A stretch of DNA of 64,000 bases, from assembly GCF_004217555.1 (NCBI RefSeq), contig NZ_SHKW01000008.1, positions 170,005 through 234,004 of the forward strand, written 5' to 3'. Under the pieces are notes generated by a model that saw only the letters and a program-made list of their open reading frames with translations, did not search any database and was not told the origin of the DNA. The DNA comes from Edaphobacter modestus (GTDB lineage Bacteria; Acidobacteriota; Terriglobia; Terriglobales; Acidobacteriaceae). The translations under genes and the position numbers were made by a program. Positions 1 through 9,423 of the stretch are shown here, in pieces (position 1 is the stretch's first letter; every line of letters starts with the position of its first letter).

Positions 1-117
1 GTGACCCGCGCTACAAGAACAACGGATTTTAATCCTTGAGTTCTGAATAGACCGAAGCGTCTATGTCTCGCGGAAGTCAGATGTCTGTTCGCAGCAGTAC
101 GAGTTTGGAGACTAACA

Positions 118-3100
118 GTGAAAATTTTGCGAGTACAAGTACATCGTGCAACGTTGTTTTTGCTAATAATTATTGGGGTTTTACTTCCACAAATCGCTTT
201 CTCCCAACTATTGCAAGGCACACTCAATGGCACTGTTACCGATACTGGACACGCATCAATTCCAGAGGCGACAGTGACGGTAGTCAACGATGCAACATCC
301 GTCACACGTACTACAACAACGGGGGGAGGCGGAGACTTCTCCATCGTGACGTTGCAACCCGGGACTTACACCCTCACCGTATCGGCCTCAGGTTTTCAAG
401 GCTATAAACAAACCGGCGTGGTGGTGAAGGCAAATGAGGTAGCTCATATTGACGTCGGACTTTCAGTCGGTGGCGTAACTCAGAGCATTACCGTTTCGTC
501 ACAGGCGGCAGCTCTTCAGACGGACCGTTCCGATGTGCACACTGATATAAGCGCAAATCAGCTCAGCAGTCTCCCTCTTGCGCTAGGGCGGAACTATCAG
601 TTGGCTCTCGCCGTCGTAACCCCTGGCGTTTCACCGCCCCAAAGCAGCGGCTCGTTCAGTGCGAATCCAAGTCGCGCAGTCGGCTATTCGGTTAATGGCG
701 TCAGCGCTGTTACCAATACAACACGCATCGACGGTACCAGTTCTACAGACTACAACGCTCCGGACAAACCGATGTATAGCCCTGCGTTAGAAGCTATCGA
801 GAACATCAATGTAGTAACAAACTCGCCCGACGCAGAACAGGGGATAGCTGGCGGTGCTGCCGTCAATTTGACAACCAAGACCGGCACGGGGCAGTTACAT
901 GGCTCGATCTTCGAATACCATACCGATCAGCATTTGCTGGCTTATTCGTGGATCGGCAACAGCACACAACCCAAGCCAAAGTACATCAACAACCAGTTTG
1001 GCGGCACAATCGGTGGCCCCCTTAAAAAGGATAAACTGTTTTATTTTCTGAGCTATCAGGGGACGTACGTCACTATCGGCACCACTCTCTTTGCACAAAA
1101 TCCTACAGCGGCGATGAAAGCAGGGGATCTCTCGGCATCACCTACCCCTATCTATGATCCGGCAACGGGGAATCCGGATGGATCTGGTAGAACTCCTTTT
1201 CCTGGAAATAGAATTCCTACGGCGCGTATAGACCCAGGTGTTCTAGCTGTTCTGAACTTTGCGCCGCTACCAGATCCAAATACCCCAGGCACGGGAACCT
1301 TGGGGCTCGCACAGAACTATCGCAGCACAGGCAATAGCAGCTCTAAACAAGATCAGTTTGATACCAAACTGTTTTATAACGTGAACAGTAAACTCAGTAC
1401 TTTTGTTCGATTCGGCCTTAATAAAGTGAGCTGGATTAATCCGCAGCAGTACGGCATGCTTGGCGGACCCGCGTATAGCCCTTCGAATACTGCCACCGGC
1501 ACCGGCGTTGGAATGATTTACAGCGGCACAATTTCGGCAACGTATATCTTCACGCCTCATCTTATTGTCGATGCCAATTACGGCTATACACGCAATAATG
1601 CTGATGGAACACAGCAGTTACTCGACCAGAATCTTGGCTACACACTGCTTGGCATTCCAGGACTTCAGAGCAGCAATAAAGCTGAATGGGGGCTGCCCGT
1701 GCTTGCGATTGATGGTTTCGGGGGGACGGCTGCAAATCTGCCGGAAGCGACAATCGGTCCGGCCAACAACTTCCAGCCGCAATTTCTTAGAAATGCCGAA
1801 AAGGAGTACGTAGGCAATCTCACCTTTGTCAAAGGCTCCCATAATATTCGCGGAGGCCTTGATTTTACGCAGCAGCATGAAACCGAAATAGTGGAACAAG
1901 CCACGTTTTGCAACTACTGCGCAGGCTCCGGTGGCTTCCAATTTTCACAGGGAGCAACCCAACTGAAAGGTGGCCCTGCAGGCAACGACTATAACGCCTT
2001 TGCCTCATTCTTGCTAGGTCTCCCCTCAAATGCCGGTAAGGTCACCCTCATCCCTCCGCAATATCGTGAATTTGCCCACATATTGGGAGCCTACGTACGT
2101 GATCAATGGCAGGTTAACCGAAAGCTTTCGCTCACCTTTGGAACACGTTGGACTTATTATCCTTTTGCTGATCGAGGTGATCGCGGCATGGAATATCTGG
2201 ATGCAGCGTCAAATCGCATGATCATCTGCGGACTCAACGGCATACCTAAAAACTGCGGCATTACAAAGAACGATAAGCGCTTTGAGCCGCGCGTCGGCGC
2301 CGCTTACAAAATAAACGATACGACTGTAGTGCGCGGAGGATTCGGATTGAGCACCGATCCTACAAACATCGGCGGAGTTCTGGGAAATCGGCAAAACTAT
2401 CCCGACATCGTTGCATCAACTCTAACGGCACCAAATAGCTTTTCTTATGCCACGACGCTTCGTACGGGATTGCCACCGGTTGTCGCCCCCGACTATTCAT
2501 CGGGCAGCGTGGCTGTACCGAAGACCGCTGGCGTTTTCACCGTCGACAACAATACATTTGTACGTGGCTATATTGAATCGTTCAACGTGACTCTTGAGCA
2601 ACAGATGAAAGGAGATTGGCTTACTTCTATTGCATATGTCGGCACACGATCGATCAATCCAATTTCGACGATTAATGCGAATTGGTCGCCTATTGGAACA
2701 GGTTCTGCTGGCCAGGTCCTAAACGTACTCTCCGGCCGTACAGGCAGCACCAATACGATCGGCACCTTCGGAAATAGCAAGTATGACGCTCTACAGATGC
2801 GTGCGTCTCATGCCTTTGCTCGTGGGTATGGGGTAACTGCTACGTATACCTTCGCTAAGGGCATAGGCTACACATCTCAAGTGGCCATTCCCAGCTTCTA
2901 TTACTTGAATCGCGGTAATCTCTCCAGTCTTGCAAGACATACGGTGGGAGTTGCGCTAACGCTCTCTAGTCCTTTTGGCAAAAATGGCAAGTTCCTGCAT
3001 AACGGAATTGGCGATATCCTCCTTCGAGGATGGCAGTTCCAGGCAATTTCTACACTACGTAGCGGCACGCCGTTCACTGTAACTGCCTCCAATACAACCT

Positions 3101-3477
3101 TAAATGCGATCGGGTCAAATCAATTTGCTGATTGCATAGGGCCACTGCGTAAGCTCCGGAGTGTCAATCAGTGGTACGACAAATCTGCTTTTGCCAATCC
3201 AACACCGGGAAGATTCGGTACGTGCCCGACAAATAATTTGTGGGGTCCCGGCTTAATCAACGTAGACACCGGCTTGGCACGCACATTTCACCTATATGAG
3301 CGATTCAATCTGGAGGCACGGGGCCAACTGTTCAATACCTCTAACACACCTCATCATGCTAATCCGACCAGCAGTCTTACCAGCAGTGCATTCATGCAGG
3401 CCAGAGGAATAGCCAACTCTGGAAGAGATGGCATCGATCAAAGAACTGCACAATTCAGTCTAAGGCTAAGTTTCTGA
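118..3477 (+). CDS. TonB-dependent receptor with carboxypeptidase-regulatory-like N-terminus
   Basis: Outer-membrane beta-barrel receptor of 1,119 residues, likely importing an oligosaccharide or other large nutrient. A hydrophobic signal peptide occupies residues 5-29. It is followed by a CarboxypepD_reg-like beta-sandwich (starts at GTLNGTVTDTGHASIPEATV, about 34-120), then a plug-like region and a long barrel rich in alternating aromatic/polar strands. The chain ends in a terminal aromatic, SLRLSF, as expected for BAM-inserted barrels. The start is GTG at 118 with GGAG nine bases upstream. The architecture is the Oar-like type common in Acidobacteria rather than classic SusC. The genes immediately downstream (redoxin, VOC, isomerases, DUF1080, MFS) suggest a glycoside substrate, but the ligand cannot be read from sequence. 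Confidence 0.9.
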   Translation: MKILRVQVHRATLFLLIIIGVLLPQIAFSQLLQGTLNGTVTDTGHASIPEATVTVVNDATSVTRTTTTGGGGDFSIVTLQPGTYTLTVSASGFQGYKQTGVVVKANEVAHIDVGLSVGGVTQSITVSSQAAALQTDRSDVHTDISANQLSSLPLALGRNYQLALAVVTPGVSPPQSSGSFSANPSRAVGYSVNGVSAVTNTTRIDGTSSTDYNAPDKPMYSPALEAIENINVVTNSPDAEQGIAGGAAVNLTTKTGTGQLHGSIFEYHTDQHLLAYSWIGNSTQPKPKYINNQFGGTIGGPLKKDKLFYFLSYQGTYVTIGTTLFAQNPTAAMKAGDLSASPTPIYDPATGNPDGSGRTPFPGNRIPTARIDPGVLAVLNFAPLPDPNTPGTGTLGLAQNYRSTGNSSSKQDQFDTKLFYNVNSKLSTFVRFGLNKVSWINPQQYGMLGGPAYSPSNTATGTGVGMIYSGTISATYIFTPHLIVDANYGYTRNNADGTQQLLDQNLGYTLLGIPGLQSSNKAEWGLPVLAIDGFGGTAANLPEATIGPANNFQPQFLRNAEKEYVGNLTFVKGSHNIRGGLDFTQQHETEIVEQATFCNYCAGSGGFQFSQGATQLKGGPAGNDYNAFASFLLGLPSNAGKVTLIPPQYREFAHILGAYVRDQWQVNRKLSLTFGTRWTYYPFADRGDRGMEYLDAASNRMIICGLNGIPKNCGITKNDKRFEPRVGAAYKINDTTVVRGGFGLSTDPTNIGGVLGNRQNYPDIVASTLTAPNSFSYATTLRTGLPPVVAPDYSSGSVAVPKTAGVFTVDNNTFVRGYIESFNVTLEQQMKGDWLTSIAYVGTRSINPISTINANWSPIGTGSAGQVLNVLSGRTGSTNTIGTFGNSKYDALQMRASHAFARGYGVTATYTFAKGIGYTSQVAIPSFYYLNRGNLSSLARHTVGVALTLSSPFGKNGKFLHNGIGDILLRGWQFQAISTLRSGTPFTVTASNTTLNAIGSNQFADCIGPLRKLRSVNQWYDKSAFANPTPGRFGTCPTNNLWGPGLINVDTGLARTFHLYERFNLEARGQLFNTSNTPHHANPTSSLTSSAFMQARGIANSGRDGIDQRTAQFSLRLSF

Positions 3478-3599
3478 CATCGAGGCTGAGCTTTCGCTAT
3501 TCAGCTCGCATCGCTAGTTGATTTGTGTGTACTTCATTGCGCAATACACGCAATTCGCGAAGATCAACAAACCGGGAGCTTCTATAAAGGGGTCTACCA

Positions 3600-4826
3600 A
3601 TGAAGCATAGAGATTGCTCGCAGCGAAAAACCATATCGAGCCACACACGCATCTGGATTCTGGTCGCATTCTGCGTGCTGGCGGTTCTAAATGCTCCGAT
3701 CCATCTGTTGGGGCAAGACGACAGTGTTCATACTGGAGCCGATGTTCCGCCAGTTCTGAAAATTGGAGCGCATGCTCCAGACTTCACGTTGCCCGGCGTA
3801 GATGGTAAGACCCACAGCCTGAAAGATTATTCGGCCAGTAAGGTTCTGGTTGTGATCTTCAGTTGTGATCATTGCCCGGTTGCGCAGATGTACGAGCATC
3901 GCATCAAGCAACTGACGTCCGACTACAAGACTCGCAACGTTGCCGTAGTTGTGATCATGGGTAACGATCCGAAAGCAGTTCACTTCAGTGAAGAGGGATA
4001 TACAGACGTAGGTGATTCGTTTGCGGACATGAAAATTCGGTCAGCGTACCGTAATTTCAACTACCCGTATCTTTATGACGGTGATACTCAGGCTGTAGCT
4101 CTAAAGTATGGCCCAACAGCAACACCGCACGCATTCGTCTTTGATCAGCAGCGAGTCCTGCAGTATGAGGGGCGGTTGGATAATAACGCGCGCGAACAGC
4201 TTGCTACAAAACATGAGACACGCGACGCCATTGATGCCTTACTTGCGGATACTCCTGTTCACGTGCAAAGTACCCCGGCTGTAGGCTGCTCGACGAAGTG
4301 GGCTTACAAGGAAAAAGGGGCAGCCAGCGAGATTGCCGCTGGCGACCAGAAGCCAGTTACTGTAGAGGCCGTTTCAGCCGGTGAGTTGAAAGCCCTACGT
4401 ACCAATCAGGGCACAGGCAAACTCCTTCTTGTCAATTTCTGGGCAACATGGTGTGCGCCATGCATAGAAGAATTCCCGGAACTTCAGAAGATGGTACGAA
4501 TGTATGCGAAACGCAAATTGGATATTGTGACGGTGAGCCTGAACAGTCCGGACGAAAAGGGCTTTGTGCTTGATTTTCTCCAGAAGCAACATGCCATCAA
4601 TCGCAACCTTCAGTTCAGCGGTAACGATTCCGCAGATGCGGTGGCTGCATTTGGTCCTGACTGGAAGGGCGGAATGCCCTATACCGTTTTGATCGACACC
4701 AGGGGAAATGTTCTCTTCAAAACGCAGGGAGGAATGGATCCGTTAGCAGTGAAGCGCGCACTTCTGAAGAATCTTCCTGATGATAAATACAACGGCCAAC
4801 AAGCCTATTGGCAGAGCAGCTTCTGA
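3600..4826 (+). CDS. Secreted double thioredoxin-fold protein (redoxin + TlpA-like)
   Basis: Envelope protein of 408 residues with two thioredoxin folds in tandem. A signal/anchor segment lies at about 19-37. The first domain (about 52-210) is AhpC/TSA-like with a CDHC active site at 89-92, the type seen in secreted redoxins. The second domain (about 250-400) is TlpA/ResA-like with WCAPC at 284-288 and a downstream cis-Pro region (GMPYTVLID). It probably acts as a periplasmic thiol-disulfide or peroxide reductase. Having two different CxxC sites in one chain suggests internal electron relay, which is an inference. It lies 122 bp after the TonB receptor on the same strand and 73 bp before the VOC gene. 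The start ATG at 3600 follows AAAGGGG at a normal distance. Confidence 0.87.
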   Translation: MKHRDCSQRKTISSHTRIWILVAFCVLAVLNAPIHLLGQDDSVHTGADVPPVLKIGAHAPDFTLPGVDGKTHSLKDYSASKVLVVIFSCDHCPVAQMYEHRIKQLTSDYKTRNVAVVVIMGNDPKAVHFSEEGYTDVGDSFADMKIRSAYRNFNYPYLYDGDTQAVALKYGPTATPHAFVFDQQRVLQYEGRLDNNAREQLATKHETRDAIDALLADTPVHVQSTPAVGCSTKWAYKEKGAASEIAAGDQKPVTVEAVSAGELKALRTNQGTGKLLLVNFWATWCAPCIEEFPELQKMVRMYAKRKLDIVTVSLNSPDEKGFVLDFLQKQHAINRNLQFSGNDSADAVAAFGPDWKGGMPYTVLIDTRGNVLFKTQGGMDPLAVKRALLKNLPDDKYNGQQAYWQSSF

Positions 4827-4899
4827 CCGGCTAGGGGGGCGGATCACAGCCAAAATCTGCTTCCGCATTACACAACAGGTTTTTATGGAAAGGAAACGA

Positions 4900-5883
4900 A
4901 TGGGTATCTCGAATGTGTCTGCAGCAATGTCAAGATCCGCGCGAACAACCTTGACAGCCTTGCTGGTCGCCGGCGCGCTCTGTGCCAGATCTAACTCCAG
5001 CTTCGCACAAAGCACACCCCAGCGTCCCAAAATTCTTGGTCTCGCGCATATTGCTCTCTTCGCGCATGACATGGATCAATCGCGTAAGTTCTACTCAGAA
5101 TTTCTTGGGTTTGAAGAGGTCTACCCTCTGAAGAATCCAGACGGCTCACTTTCCATGTCCTTCTTCAAGGTCAACGATCATCAATACATCGAGCTGTCGC
5201 CTGAAAAGCAGCCAGACACCGATCGTCTGAGCCATATCTCATTCGAGACCGACAACATCGAAGCACTTCGCGCCTATCTAGCCTCCAAAGGTGTGAAGGT
5301 GCCGGATCAGGCGAAGCCGGTACGAGTTGGCAACCTTGCCTTCAACATCACCGATCCGGCGGGACATACCGTGGAGATGGTGCAGTACATGCCGGAGGGT
5401 GAAACGGAAAAGAATTACGGTAAACACCTGGGTCCAAACCGGATCTCAACTCACATGACCCATGTCGGCATCATCGTGAGCGACTTGGAACCTGAGTATA
5501 AATTTTATACCGAGGTACTTGGCTTCAAGGAGACATGGCGAGGAAGCTCGAATGGAACGGTGCTTTCGTGGATCAATCTGAAGGCGCCGGACAGCGATGA
5601 TTATGTCGAATTAATGCTGAATAAGCCCGAGCCTGCGCCGACAAAGCGCGGCACTGCGCATCACCTGTGTCTCGTAGTCCCGAATGTCAACCAGGCCGTT
5701 GCAAAGTTGAAGGCGACTTCCTACATGAAGGTCTATAGCAAAGACATCGACATTCACTTGGGTAAGAACCGTAAGCAGCAGGCTAATCTCTTCGACCCGG
5801 ACGGAACGCGGACTGAAGTCATGGAGCCCACGACGATCGATGGCAAGCCCACGCCGCCATCGAGCGCGCCGCCACCGCAGTAA
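4900..5883 (+). CDS. Secreted double-domain VOC (glyoxalase/dioxygenase fold) protein
   Basis: Protein of 327 residues with two vicinal-oxygen-chelate modules: the first from LGLAHIALFAHDMDQSRKFY to about residue 165, the second from MTHVGIIVSDLEPEYKFYTE to the end. Each has the H...E...H/E pattern used for metal binding (for example GHTVEMVQY and GTRTEVMEP). A signal peptide is visible (TTLTALLVAGALCARSNSSF), so it acts outside the cytoplasm. The frame is open back to 4780, overlapping the previous gene. ATG 4900 is chosen because GGAAA lies just upstream and the signal peptide then has a normal length. The Pro-rich tail (GKPTPPSSAPPPQ) is probably disordered. The substrate is unknown; neighbours suggest a role in sugar or aromatic-glycoside processing. 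Confidence 0.83.
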   Translation: MGISNVSAAMSRSARTTLTALLVAGALCARSNSSFAQSTPQRPKILGLAHIALFAHDMDQSRKFYSEFLGFEEVYPLKNPDGSLSMSFFKVNDHQYIELSPEKQPDTDRLSHISFETDNIEALRAYLASKGVKVPDQAKPVRVGNLAFNITDPAGHTVEMVQYMPEGETEKNYGKHLGPNRISTHMTHVGIIVSDLEPEYKFYTEVLGFKETWRGSSNGTVLSWINLKAPDSDDYVELMLNKPEPAPTKRGTAHHLCLVVPNVNQAVAKLKATSYMKVYSKDIDIHLGKNRKQQANLFDPDGTRTEVMEPTTIDGKPTPPSSAPPPQ

Positions 5884-5992
5884 CCATAAATGGTTCTTAC
5901 AGGAGTGGGCCGCGACCCTCTAGGGGAGTAGCGGCTCGCAGTACTTCGTGGTATCAAGCTTCCATATTGGTCAGGGAAACGGGGAAATTCCA

Positions 5993-6916
5993 TTGCCACT
6001 CACGACAGATCGCAGACAGTTTCTTCTTCGCTCTGGGGCTGCGTTCGCGCTGTCCGGTTCTGTCGGCATGCCTTCCGCGGCTCAGGCAGCCCCGGCCAAT
6101 GGGAGATCGGCACGCCTGATGCCAGGGCTTTGTGCTTTTTCATTCGGCCCGCTCTTCACGAGTGGGGAACTTAGCCTTGAAGCCTTTTTCGACCGCGCAA
6201 TTGAGCTCAAAGCTCAGGCGGTCGACATCACAACGTATTACCTCAAAAATGACGATCGGTTGTATCTGACCCACCTACGAAACCTTGCGTTCCGAAATGG
6301 AGTGCCAATCGCAGGCGCCGCATGCAGGGCCAGCCTGCTTCGTCTAGGGAGTGAAACACAGGAGAGCTCGCTCGCAGAGATGAAAAAGTGGATCGATGTT
6401 GCAGAGGCGCTGGGGGCGCCTCACCTGCGTGTCTTTCCTGGAAAGGCGCCTGCCGGGGCATCGAAGGCTGAAAGCATCAACACCTTGGTGGAAGCATTTA
6501 AGCGGGCAGCAGATTATGCAGGGTCGAAGGGAATCATCCTCGGCATGGAAAATCAAAATGGCCTGGCTGACAACTCAGAGACCTGCTTGGAAATTATCGG
6601 GCGGGTAAATTCGCCGTTTGCAGGTCTCACGCTGGATATCACTCACTTTGTCCGCACCGCTTCGCGCGATTATTACAGTCAGATCGCTGCATGTATCCCT
6701 ATCGCGACGCAGACGCATCTTCGAAATGGGAACTTCGACGACGGAAGTCCAGTTGACTTAGAACGTATCGGACGCATCTTCGCGGAAGCAGGGTACCGGG
6801 GCTATATGTCTGCTGAATATGAAAGTGGCGGGCGAAGCAGAATCCAGATTATGACGGATGTTCCAATTCTCATGGCTGAAATCCGACGTTTGTGCGGTAC
6901 CTATTCCAACGTGTAA
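5993..6916 (+). CDS. Tat-exported sugar phosphate isomerase/epimerase-like TIM barrel
   Basis: AP-endonuclease-2/xylose-isomerase-like TIM barrel, about 307 residues. A twin-arginine signal (TTDRRQFLLRSGAAFALSGS) precedes the barrel. Metal-ligand candidates sit at strand ends: E in GMENQNG, D in LTLDITHF, H in THLRNG and E in YMSAEYES. TTG 5993 is preferred because it gives a normal Tat n-region and has GGGGAAA upstream; the frame also opens with GTG at 5948. It is followed 15 bp later by the DUF1080 gene and shares the locus with a second paralogous barrel. Proteins of this fold isomerise hydroxy-ketoses or cleave 3-keto-glycosides; which applies here cannot be told. Export through Tat implies a cofactor-bound, prefolded periplasmic enzyme. 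Confidence 0.83.
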   Translation: MPLTTDRRQFLLRSGAAFALSGSVGMPSAAQAAPANGRSARLMPGLCAFSFGPLFTSGELSLEAFFDRAIELKAQAVDITTYYLKNDDRLYLTHLRNLAFRNGVPIAGAACRASLLRLGSETQESSLAEMKKWIDVAEALGAPHLRVFPGKAPAGASKAESINTLVEAFKRAADYAGSKGIILGMENQNGLADNSETCLEIIGRVNSPFAGLTLDITHFVRTASRDYYSQIAACIPIATQTHLRNGNFDDGSPVDLERIGRIFAEAGYRGYMSAEYESGGRSRIQIMTDVPILMAEIRRLCGTYSNV

Positions 6917-6931
6917 GAAAGCGAGCCAGCG

Positions 6932-7795
6932 ATGGAAACACGGTATAGAAGAAGACAGGTTCTGCAGATGTCGGCCAAAGCCATTGCAGGCTGCATGGTA
7001 GCTCGCATCGCCGGGGCGGAGACCTCCGCCCTGAAATCTGATCACGGCTTTACTTCGCTCTTTGACGGAAAAACGCTTAATGGTTGGACGTCTAAGGCGC
7101 GCCTCGCCAACCAGCCGTCGCTCGGTGTCTGGAGGGTGGAAGACAGCGCCATCGTGGGCGGCCAAGATCGTGCAGGTGTCGGTTCGTATCTCGTATCTGA
7201 TCGCACCTTCAGCGATTTCGAGTTGGAGATTGAAGCGCGGCCAGACTGGCCTGCAGACACCGGAATCTATGTTCGCGCGAACGAACAGGGAGCAACAGGT
7301 TTTCAAGTGAATCTTGACTATCGCCCTCACGGATCGATAGGAGGCTACTTCGGCAATGGATTTGGAAGCTTTCACGCATATGAGTACGGCTTTACGGCAG
7401 AGCGAGACGCAAGCGGGCATGTGACGCGACTGATTCCCGGAAAACCGCAACAACCCAATGATGCGGGACACCTGGTGAAACCTGATTACATGGTTTCCGC
7501 CGAAGATCTGCTGAAGGTGTGGAAGCTTAACGATTGGAACCGGTTCCGCATCCGTTCTGTGGGTGCGGTGCCCACGCTCACTACATGGGTTAACGACTTG
7601 AAGGTGTCGGAATTGGTGACGTCAAAGATGGTCGCCTCGGACTGGAATCCCAACAAAGTCGTGGATATGGTAGGACGCGCGGGTCATATCTCGCTTGAAG
7701 TGCATAACAACGCCCCCGGAGATTGGCTCGGCAACGATCGGTGGGCCCCGGGGGCACTCTGCAGGTGGCGCTCTATCCGCGTCCGTGAACTTTGA
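6932..7795 (+). CDS. DUF1080 / 3-keto-disaccharide hydrolase domain protein
   Basis: Concanavalin-like jelly-roll protein of 287 residues in the DUF1080 family. Members with known activity hydrolyse 3-keto-glycosides. The family start is clear (FTSLFDGKTLNGW, about 44-56), followed by FSDFELEIEARPDWPADTGI and GFQVNLDYRPHGSIG. The N-terminus (RYRRRQVLQMSAKAIAGCMV) looks like a weak Tat-type signal. It starts 15 bp after the preceding isomerase-like gene, so the two are probably co-transcribed. Together with two TIM-barrel proteins and a Gfo/Idh oxidoreductase it points to oxidation of a sugar at C3 followed by cleavage. The reaction is family-based inference. Confidence 0.83.
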   Translation: METRYRRRQVLQMSAKAIAGCMVARIAGAETSALKSDHGFTSLFDGKTLNGWTSKARLANQPSLGVWRVEDSAIVGGQDRAGVGSYLVSDRTFSDFELEIEARPDWPADTGIYVRANEQGATGFQVNLDYRPHGSIGGYFGNGFGSFHAYEYGFTAERDASGHVTRLIPGKPQQPNDAGHLVKPDYMVSAEDLLKVWKLNDWNRFRIRSVGAVPTLTTWVNDLKVSELVTSKMVASDWNPNKVVDMVGRAGHISLEVHNNAPGDWLGNDRWAPGALCRWRSIRVREL

Positions 7796-7886
7796 TGTGA
7801 GCTAACGGGCGGCAGGCAAGCGCGAATGCACGGCGCAGTATCGTACGGTTCACCAGGTATCAAGGAATGGGATACAAGGATAAGAG

Positions 7887-9350
7887 ATGGGTGATGGACA
7901 TCGTAGTCTGGAAGCGCAGGAAAGAGGCGAATCCACATACGGCCTGGAGGAAGAGTTCCGGCCGCCAGGGCGGATGACGCAGTATCGGTGGAAGATATGT
8001 GCACTTCTCTTCTTCGCAACCACGTTGAACTACATGGACCGGCAGGTGCTTGCATTGCTGAAGCCTACGTTGCAGGATCCCGTAAACGGCATCGGCCTCA
8101 CCGAAGTTCAGTTTGCTGCAATCGTATCTTTATTCTCTGCCGCCTATGCCATCGGATTACTGCTAGCCGGCCGCTTCATTGACCGGGTGGGAACCCGGAT
8201 TGGATATGCGTGTGCCCTGACGTTGTGGACCGTAGCTTCCGCGAGCCATTCGTTGCTCGGTTACACAGCAGTGACGGCTTACCTTCATTCAGCCGCGGTG
8301 TTTTTGGCGGAAGTATTGCGGCACCTTCCAGGAGGAACATCTGCAGGTTGGCTTACTTCCATAAGCCAACTTTCAGGAGGCGTCATCGGGTTCGCCCTTG
8401 TGCGGTTCATATTAGGGCTGGGCGAAGCAGGCAATTTCCCAGCCGCCATTAAGGCCGTAGCGGAGTGGTTTCCACGCAAAGAGCGTGCGCTTGCAACTGG
8501 AATCTTCAATTCAGGTACAAACATCGGCGCGACCATTGCGCCATTCGCGGTCGGATTCTTGCTCTATCGATTGGGATGGCGCTATTCCTTCCTCACAACC
8601 AGCGTCTTTGCGGTCATCTGGCTGATACTCTGGCTCACCGTCTACAGCAGCCCCGCGCAAAAGACCGGAGTTTCTCCAGCCGAGTTGGCCTATATCAATC
8701 AGGATGTGGGAAAAGAGATCGAGGCGAAAGTCCCATGGTCGATGTTGCTGCCGCATCGGCAGACATGGGCCTTTCTGGTCGGCAAGGTATTTACTGATCC
8801 CATCTGGTGGTTCTATCTCTACTGGTTACCGGGTTTCTTACACGCAAGATTTGGACTCTCGCTAACTTCCATGGGCTTGCCGCTGCTGGTCATCTATAAC
8901 TTCTGCACGGTTGGCAGTATTGCAGGAGGGTGGCTGCCAGCGCGCCTCATCGGGAAGGGGTGGACGGTAAATCGTGCACGGAAGACCTCAATGTTGCTTT
9001 ATGCGTTGCTTATCACTCCGATCACTATGATCGGGCACGCCCATTCCGTGGCCTCCGCAGTGGCTCTCATCAGTCTGGCAACAGCAGCACATCAAGCATG
9101 GTCTGCCAACCTCTTCACCCTTGCCTCCGATATGTTCCCGCGCAGGGCAGTGGCCTCGATCGTTGGCATTGGTGCCTGTGGCGGCTCAGTATCGATGATG
9201 TTCTTTGGACTTTTCATCGGTTTCATACTTACGTTAACCCGCGGCAACTATGCGCCGGTATTTGCTCTTGCGGGCCTGGCATACCTGGTGGCGATCGCAG
9301 CCATCCACTTACTTGTTCCACGGCTTGAAATCGTTTCGCTGGACGCCTGA
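7887..9350 (+). CDS. MFS transporter, anion:cation symporter (ACS, ExuT-like) type
   Basis: Inner-membrane transporter of 487 residues with about 12 hydrophobic segments. ACS-family landmarks are YMDRQVLALLKPTLQD in TM1, RFILGLGEAGNFPAAIKAVA near TM4-5 and EWFPRKERALATGIFNSGTN. The family carries hexuronates, glucarate and similar acids, so uptake of an acidic or oxidised sugar is likely. Compared with typical members there is an extra stretch of about 35-40 residues (roughly 130-170, with HLPGGTSAGW) before the GLGEAGNF motif. The N-terminal 35 residues are hydrophilic; ATG 7887 has AAGGATAAGAG upstream. It sits between DUF1080 and a second isomerase-like gene on the same strand. Confidence 0.87.
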   Translation: MGDGHRSLEAQERGESTYGLEEEFRPPGRMTQYRWKICALLFFATTLNYMDRQVLALLKPTLQDPVNGIGLTEVQFAAIVSLFSAAYAIGLLLAGRFIDRVGTRIGYACALTLWTVASASHSLLGYTAVTAYLHSAAVFLAEVLRHLPGGTSAGWLTSISQLSGGVIGFALVRFILGLGEAGNFPAAIKAVAEWFPRKERALATGIFNSGTNIGATIAPFAVGFLLYRLGWRYSFLTTSVFAVIWLILWLTVYSSPAQKTGVSPAELAYINQDVGKEIEAKVPWSMLLPHRQTWAFLVGKVFTDPIWWFYLYWLPGFLHARFGLSLTSMGLPLLVIYNFCTVGSIAGGWLPARLIGKGWTVNRARKTSMLLYALLITPITMIGHAHSVASAVALISLATAAHQAWSANLFTLASDMFPRRAVASIVGIGACGGSVSMMFFGLFIGFILTLTRGNYAPVFALAGLAYLVAIAAIHLLVPRLEIVSLDA

Positions 9351-9423
9351 ATCACCAGTTATTAGAAATCCCATTTGAGCGGAACAATTCACGAATACAC
9401 ACGTTATAGAGGGGAATAATGAA

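Noticed and set aside
1..117. Possible end of an upstream gene at the window edge (frame ending DPRYKNNGF-stop)
   Set aside because: Only about ten codons are visible, too few to support a call.
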